64,000 nucleotides of DNA from Bacillota bacterium (GTDB taxonomy: Bacteria > Bacillota > Clostridia > Oscillospirales > Acutalibacteraceae). The stretch is taken from the NCBI GenBank assembly GCA_023416955.1, contig JAEZGM010000031.1, forward strand, positions 62,001 to 126,000. Direction: 5' to 3'. The notes beneath the pieces were generated by a model. It searched no databases. It was not told where the DNA came from and saw only the letters and a list, made by a program, of their open reading frames with translations. The stretch's first letter is position 1, and each line of letters opens with the position of its first letter. Position numbers and translations under genes: made by a program. Positions 59,776-64,000 of the stretch are shown here, piece by piece.

Positions 59776-61587
59776 ATGCAGCAAACAACACAGGCAAAAT
59801 TTCCATTAAGAAGAAAACTGATCCTTGTGGTAAGCGTTATCGTACTGATTACCATATTGGCCGAGTCTGTTTTTTCTTATGTCAGCCTGAGCAGAGCCTA
59901 TGACACGGCGATCAATGCGGCAAAAAGCAGCTTTGACAGTATGATTCAGTCGGAGGTTGACACCCTCCTAACCGCTTTGGAGGCAAATCACAAACGATAT
60001 CTCGCCGGAAAAATATCGCAGCAGCAGGAATATGAAACAGCACAGACCATTGTGCGCGATACGCGCTACAGCAACGGGGATGGGTATTTTTGGGCGGATA
60101 AATCCGATGGGACATGCGCCGTACATATGAACGCGGAGTATGAAGGAAAGCAGCGATACAACGACAAAGACCTGCACGGCGTTTACTATATCCGCAATTT
60201 AATAGAGGCCGGTAAAAAGGGCGGCGGATTCACGGATTTTTATTTTACGAAACCGGGCTCGCAGGGGGAATATCAGAAGCGTGCATACACGAAGAGGTTT
60301 GACCCGTACGGGTGGTACATCAGCACCGGCAATTATCAGGTGGATATCGACGCAATGACACAGCAGTACAGCAAGGATCGTATCGTTGCATTAGCCGAAA
60401 TGGTTGGCTCCAGCCTCCTGATCTTCATATTGGGTATCTTCTTTGTTGTCAGAATGGCGAAGTCAATTACAAAGCCGCTGGAACAGGTGACGGGGCGCCT
60501 TGCGCTGTTGACGCACGGTGACCTGCACACGCCCGTACCCGAGATTAAAACACACGATGAAACAAAGCTGTTGGCGGACGCGACGCAAAAAACAACTTAT
60601 ATTTTTCATGCCGCTATACAGGAAATTAGCGAGCAATTGGGACTGATGGCCGAAGGGGATTTTACGCATGATTCCAAGGTGAAATTCGAAGGGGATTTGG
60701 TTCCTGTGCAGCAGTCTATGAGTAAAATTTCCGATTCCTTAAATAAAGCTCTGATGCAGGTTAGTCAGTCCGGGGCGCAGGTCGCCGCCGGTTCTGCAGA
60801 GGTTTCCAATGGAGCACAGGTTCTGGCTCAGGGAACAACGGAACAGGCCGGTGCGGTAGAAATGCTGTCGGCCTCTGTAAATGAGATCTCAGAAAAAGTG
60901 AGACGGACAGCCGAGCACGCGGCATCAGCGAGCCGTATCTCCAATGAGGCGGCGAACGAAGTGGAGAACGGCAAGGTACAGATGCAGCAGATGGTAAAAT
61001 CCATGGAGGATATCCGGCATTCTTCACAGCGGATTGGGGAAATCATACATACCATTGACGATATCGCTTTTCAGACCAATATTCTGGCATTGAACGCCGC
61101 TGTTGAAGCGGCGCGTGCCGGAGAGGCAGGCAAAGGATTTTCCGTGGTTGCGGATGAAGTGCGGAACCTTGCAACCAAGAGTGCGCAGGCTGCAAAAGAT
61201 ACAGCCGCACTGATCGACCATTCCATTCAAACGGTGGAAAAAGGAAGCGGTATTGCCGACGCAACGGCGAAGTCTCTTTTGTCGATTGTGCAAAGTACGG
61301 AACAATCCGCAGAATATATTCGTCGGATTTCCGAAGCATCGAATCAGCAGGCGGGGGCATTGGCGCAGATTAATCAGAATGTCGATCAGATCACGGCGGT
61401 GATTCAGACAAACTCCGCCACCGCGGAAGAAAGTTCCGCCGCCAGTGAAGAATTGAGCGGTAACGCGCAGGTACTGAACGAATTGATCCATCAGTTCAAA
61501 CTGAAAGAAGAAAGTGCACAGCCAATGGAAGAAATTTCTGATACCGCTGCTTCCGGTATTTCTGAAAATTCATACGACAAATATTAA
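59776..61587 (+). CDS. Methyl-accepting chemotaxis protein with single Cache domain
   Basis: 603 aa. TM1 spans ~14-36 and TM2 ~208-230, with an extracellular sCache-type sensor between (GDGYFWADKSDGTCAVHM, DPYGWYISTGNY). A HAMP domain follows TM2 (KSITKPLEQVTGRLALLTHG). The signalling tip has DIAFQTNILALNAAVEAA and GKGFSVVADEVRNLA, which contacts CheA/CheW. Glu/Gln-rich methylation helices lie either side. No che or flagellar gene is in this window. The ligand is unknown; sCache receptors often bind small organic acids. Confidence 0.92.
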   Translation: MQQTTQAKFPLRRKLILVVSVIVLITILAESVFSYVSLSRAYDTAINAAKSSFDSMIQSEVDTLLTALEANHKRYLAGKISQQQEYETAQTIVRDTRYSNGDGYFWADKSDGTCAVHMNAEYEGKQRYNDKDLHGVYYIRNLIEAGKKGGGFTDFYFTKPGSQGEYQKRAYTKRFDPYGWYISTGNYQVDIDAMTQQYSKDRIVALAEMVGSSLLIFILGIFFVVRMAKSITKPLEQVTGRLALLTHGDLHTPVPEIKTHDETKLLADATQKTTYIFHAAIQEISEQLGLMAEGDFTHDSKVKFEGDLVPVQQSMSKISDSLNKALMQVSQSGAQVAAGSAEVSNGAQVLAQGTTEQAGAVEMLSASVNEISEKVRRTAEHAASASRISNEAANEVENGKVQMQQMVKSMEDIRHSSQRIGEIIHTIDDIAFQTNILALNAAVEAARAGEAGKGFSVVADEVRNLATKSAQAAKDTAALIDHSIQTVEKGSGIADATAKSLLSIVQSTEQSAEYIRRISEASNQQAGALAQINQNVDQITAVIQTNSATAEESSAASEELSGNAQVLNELIHQFKLKEESAQPMEEISDTAASGISENSYDKY

Positions 61588-61598
61588 ATATCAAACGG

Positions 61599-61632
61599 CG
61601 GCCTCCGAAACAATTTATTCGGAGGCCGTTTT
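61599..61632 (+). terminator. Intrinsic terminator after the chemoreceptor gene
   Basis: CGGCCTCCGAA/TTCGGAGGCCG (11 bp) followed by TTTT. Confidence 0.8.
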
Positions 61633-61660
61633 GTGCTATACTGGCAGCAGAGGTGATTGT

Positions 61661-62419
61661 ATGAAAAGCCGTCTGATACGTCTTCTTATTTCTCTGATTG
61701 CCGTTGCGGGCGTGGTGTGGTTCTGTATCCCAATTCACTGGCGGGTCGTGAATGTCGGCAGCATACTTGGAATTGCGGTCTGTGCGTTGGTTCTGCTTGT
61801 CTGTGTTTTTTATCCGGCACTGAAAAAGAGATGCGCAAAGTCGAAAGCGCCGCGTGTTTTGTTCAGAGCGGGGTGTGTTTTATTCGCCGCCGGAATGGTC
61901 TGGAGCGGTGTTCTCACCGGACTGATGATTTCGGGTGTGCATGCGGTTCCGCCGGAAAACGCCACGGTCGTAGTGCTCGGCAGTAAAGTCAGCGGAAATG
62001 CACCGAGCGCGGATTTGAGAGTCCGCATTGAAACAGCGGGGGATTATCTTTTGATCCACCCGCAGGCAAAATGCATTGCAAGCGGGGGAAAGGGCAAAGG
62101 GGAATTGAGAACAGAGGCTTCTGTCATTCAGGAATATCTTATGAAAAAAGGAATTTCCACTTCCCGTATACTGGTGGAGGACCACTCCTCCGATACAAAG
62201 GAAAATTTGCAGAATTCGCTGAAGCTGATTGACCAAAACGGATTAAGCCGCGAACTGGCGATTGTAACAGACGACTACCACGAGTACCGCGCCGGGCAAA
62301 TCGCGAAAAGCCTTGGCGCTGTTCCTTATTCGGTGCCAGCCCAAACGCCTTGGTACATTTTTTCCGCGTGTTACGCGCGGGAGCTGCTCGCGCTGACGAA
62401 GTATTTGATTCTTCCGTAA
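61661..62419 (+). CDS. YdcF-family (DUF218) membrane protein
   Basis: 252 aa. Three hydrophobic segments lie in the first ~100 residues, then a DUF218 domain: ATVVVLGSKVSG, ASGGKGKGELRTEASVIQEY, DHSSDTKENLQNSLKLI and IVTDDYHEYRAGQIAKSLG. The family (SanA/YdcF/ElyC) is linked to envelope functions and its biochemical role is poorly defined. The start is ATG 61661 behind GAGGTGA; the longer open frame crosses the terminator upstream. Confidence 0.87.
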   Translation: MKSRLIRLLISLIAVAGVVWFCIPIHWRVVNVGSILGIAVCALVLLVCVFYPALKKRCAKSKAPRVLFRAGCVLFAAGMVWSGVLTGLMISGVHAVPPENATVVVLGSKVSGNAPSADLRVRIETAGDYLLIHPQAKCIASGGKGKGELRTEASVIQEYLMKKGISTSRILVEDHSSDTKENLQNSLKLIDQNGLSRELAIVTDDYHEYRAGQIAKSLGAVPYSVPAQTPWYIFSACYARELLALTKYLILP

Positions 62420-62499
62420 AATCACAGGGCGACAGTATTTACTATATTTATGAAAAAGCAATTCAATTTCATTGTTCTGAAAGCAATAGAAGCTTTAAA

Positions 62500-62779
62500 A
62501 AGTTTCCGTCTCTCCGTCCATGAAAACTAAAAAGTAAGCCAATACCTCATATTCCTTTGGGGATACTCGGGGGTGCAGGGGGGATTTTGTGGAGCCCTCC
62601 CTTAGCCTTTTAAAATCCCCCGGTGTGCACTTCGTGCACACTGCGTCCTTTTGCGTACTTTCGAGCGCCAACCGAAAGTACGGGCCCGCCCGGCCTGAGG
62701 GCAAAGCTTCATCATATCTCAAATCTAAAATTGAAATGTTATCGTCCTATCCGCTACAAAACGGAAAATTATTTTAAAT
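62500..62779 (+). repeat. Dispersed hairpin-rich intergenic repeat, copy 2
   Basis: About 280 bp, matching 11390-11656 in order and orientation, including TTTCCGTC, the shared GGGGGTGCAGGGGGGATTTT, CTTAGCCTTTTAAAATCCCC, the CCGAAAGTACGGGCCCGCCC block and TATCTCAAATCTAAAATTGA. It has the same 10-11-bp hairpin (62578-62588 with 62612-62621). Copy 2 carries an extra ~15 bp near 62630-62650. It lies 80 bp after the YdcF gene. Confidence 0.8.
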
Positions 62780-62810
62780 CCTATCGCTTTGCGTAAAACC
62801 AAATTTGTTA

Positions 62811-62839
62811 TGGACATGACGTGCCCGTCCATGTATAAT
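62811..62839 (+). promoter_or_regulatory. Sigma-A-type promoter of pyrC with internal inverted repeat
   Basis: TGGACA (62811-62816), a 17-bp spacer and TATAAT (62834-62839). An inverted repeat ATGGAC/GTCCAT (62810-62815, 62827-62832) spans the -35 and spacer and could be an operator. Confidence 0.7.
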
Positions 62840-62870
62840 AGAAAAAATGCCCGAAAACAGGAGGAACCTT

Positions 62871-64000
62871 ATGGAGCCGCTGCTGATTCAGAATGCCCGG
62901 ATTATTGACCCCGCCAATGGCCGTGACGGTATAGGAGATATTTATATGGAAGACGGGCGCATTGCCCAAGTCGGCGGTCGAATTGGCAGTTCCTGTACAA
63001 ACGTGATTTCGGCGGAAGTCTTGATTGCCGCCCCCGGTCTGGTGGACATGCATGTGCACCTGCGCGACCCCGGTTTTACGGAAAAAGAGGATATTCTTTC
63101 CGGCTGCCGTGCCGCCGCCGCGGGTGGAGTGACCAGTCTGGTTTCTATGCCCAACACGAACCCGGCGGTCGACACGGCGGATACTGTCCGCATGATTTTG
63201 AAGAAAGCACAATCGGCTGACGCCCATGTTTATGTTGCCGCCGCAATCACCAAAGGCTTAAAAAGCGAAGAACTGACCGATTTTGCTGCACTGAAAGAAG
63301 CGGGAGCGGTCGCTCTCAGCGACGACGGACGCCCCGTTGTAAATACGAAGCTGATGGCGCAGGCAATGTGCTCCGCGCCGAAGCTTGGTCTGAAAGTCCT
63401 TTCCCATTGCGAAGACCTGTTCCTTTCCGAAGGCGGAAAGATGAACGAGGGAAGTGTTTCCGCTCAGCTCGGCGTACCGGGAGTGCCCGCCGCCGCTGAG
63501 GACTGCGGAACGGCAAGGGAAATCGCCCTCGCGGCGGCTTATGGCGTTCCTGTCCATATCTGCCATGTCAGCACGAAAACTTCCGTTCATTTGATACGCG
63601 ATGCGAAGCGGCGGGGTGTTCCGGTTACAGCGGAAACCGCGCCGCATTATTTTGCCCTGACGGAGGAAGAACTCCTCCGCCGCGATGCAGATTACCGCAT
63701 GAGCCCGCCGCTTCGTACCGAGGAAGACCGGCGCGCGGTCATTGAGGGAATTTGCGATGGCACGATTGATGTGATTGCGACGGACCACGCGCCCCACACC
63801 CCCGGGGAAAAGGCGGATTTTATGACCGCGCCTAACGGCAGTATCGGCATGGAAACCAGTCTGGCAGCGGGTATTACTTATCTGGTGAATCCGGGATTCC
63901 TTACCTTCAGTCAGCTGATTGAACGTATGAGCACCGCGCCCGCCCGGCTGCTGAAGCTTCCGGCCGGCACGCTGGAGGTTGGCGCTCCCGCTGATTTGAT
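62871..64000 (+). CDS. pyrC: Dihydroorotase (3' partial, runs off the window)
   Basis: At least 376 codons with no stop before the window end. It cyclises carbamoyl aspartate to dihydroorotate in pyrimidine synthesis. The N-terminal metal motif is DMHVHLRDPGFTEKEDI; further ligands are in LSHCEDLF, VHICHVSTK and IATDHAPHTPGEK with its conserved Asp. This is the class I (PyrC, Gram-positive) form. ATG 62871 follows AGGAGGA. It may head a pyrimidine operon continuing past the window. Confidence 0.93.
   Translation, partial: MEPLLIQNARIIDPANGRDGIGDIYMEDGRIAQVGGRIGSSCTNVISAEVLIAAPGLVDMHVHLRDPGFTEKEDILSGCRAAAAGGVTSLVSMPNTNPAVDTADTVRMILKKAQSADAHVYVAAAITKGLKSEELTDFAALKEAGAVALSDDGRPVVNTKLMAQAMCSAPKLGLKVLSHCEDLFLSEGGKMNEGSVSAQLGVPGVPAAAEDCGTAREIALAAAYGVPVHICHVSTKTSVHLIRDAKRRGVPVTAETAPHYFALTEEELLRRDADYRMSPPLRTEEDRRAVIEGICDGTIDVIATDHAPHTPGEKADFMTAPNGSIGMETSLAAGITYLVNPGFLTFSQLIERMSTAPARLLKLPAGTLEVGAPADL

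Noticed and set aside
1..64000. CRISPR arrays, rRNA, tRNA, prophage or intact insertion sequences
   Set aside because: No regularly spaced repeats, no tRNA-like cloverleaf or rRNA stretch, and no integrase or transposase frame was seen on either strand.

Overview
The window looks like a chromosomal segment of an anaerobic, moderate-GC Clostridia bacterium, probably an Oscillospiraceae/Ruminococcaceae-type organism; this placement is inferred from gene content, not from a marker search. Pointers are a Firmicutes-type T-box leader, zinc-type S14, S4 and L36 ribosomal proteins, a KOW-domain protein between map and infA, an archaeal/eukaryal-type prolyl-tRNA synthetase, a SpoVB-like flippase and a four-gene NADH-linked [FeFe] hydrogenase operon. 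No rRNA, tRNA, CRISPR array, prophage or transposase gene was seen.

Layout. 1-11.4 kb is a carbohydrate region: the C-terminal part of a secreted, multi-domain GH38-like glycosidase, a ROK sugar kinase overlapping a SIS-domain isomerase, and a three-gene regulatory operon made of a YesN-type response regulator, a minimal YesM-type kinase and a sugar-ABC-ATPase-like protein that has lost its ATPase motifs in both halves. 11.4-16 kb holds a dispersed repeat, a DUF2087 protein and a T-box-controlled ilvB-ilvN-ilvA operon. 16-22 kb is a mixed set: two GNATs, an NTF2-like protein, RidA, a CmpB-like membrane protein, a SpoVB-like flippase, PrmA, a VOC protein and a tiny cysteine-rich protein. 22-30.2 kb on the minus strand is the aromatic pathway: an aroE-aroK fusion, then aroF-tyrA-aroB-aroA-aroC-pheA. 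That operon is preceded by a promoter, a 39-codon leader peptide rich in Phe/Tyr/Trp codons and an intrinsic terminator, a clear attenuator architecture. 30.3-35 kb holds acpP, the beta and gamma subunits of a Na+ pumping decarboxylase, a structured intergenic element, proS and a lipoprotein. 35.2-50.9 kb is the complete S10-spc-alpha ribosomal protein supercluster from rpsJ to rplQ, with secY, adk, map, infA and rpoA. 51-54.7 kb holds nagA, a MITE-like inverted repeat and the serC-serA pair. 55-59.5 kb is the hydrogenase operon behind a 25-bp palindrome. 59.7 kb to the end holds a methyl-accepting chemotaxis protein, a YdcF-like protein, a second copy of the dispersed repeat and a dihydroorotase gene cut by the window edge.

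How it works together. IlvA supplies 2-oxobutyrate to the IlvBN acetohydroxyacid synthase under an apparent Ile-specific T-box, and RidA downstream could detoxify the enamine/imine released by IlvA. The aromatic genes cover DAHP synthase to chorismate (no dedicated 3-dehydroquinate dehydratase was seen here), then to phenylpyruvate and 4-hydroxyphenylpyruvate. The hydrogenase would oxidise NADH, possibly together with ferredoxin, to H2 in a fermentative metabolism.

Most worth a second look: the catalytically degenerate ABC protein embedded in a two-component operon, the aromatic leader peptide/attenuator, the pair of hairpin-rich dispersed repeats, the MITE-like element, the structured RNA candidate upstream of proS, and the palindrome in the hydrogenase promoter.
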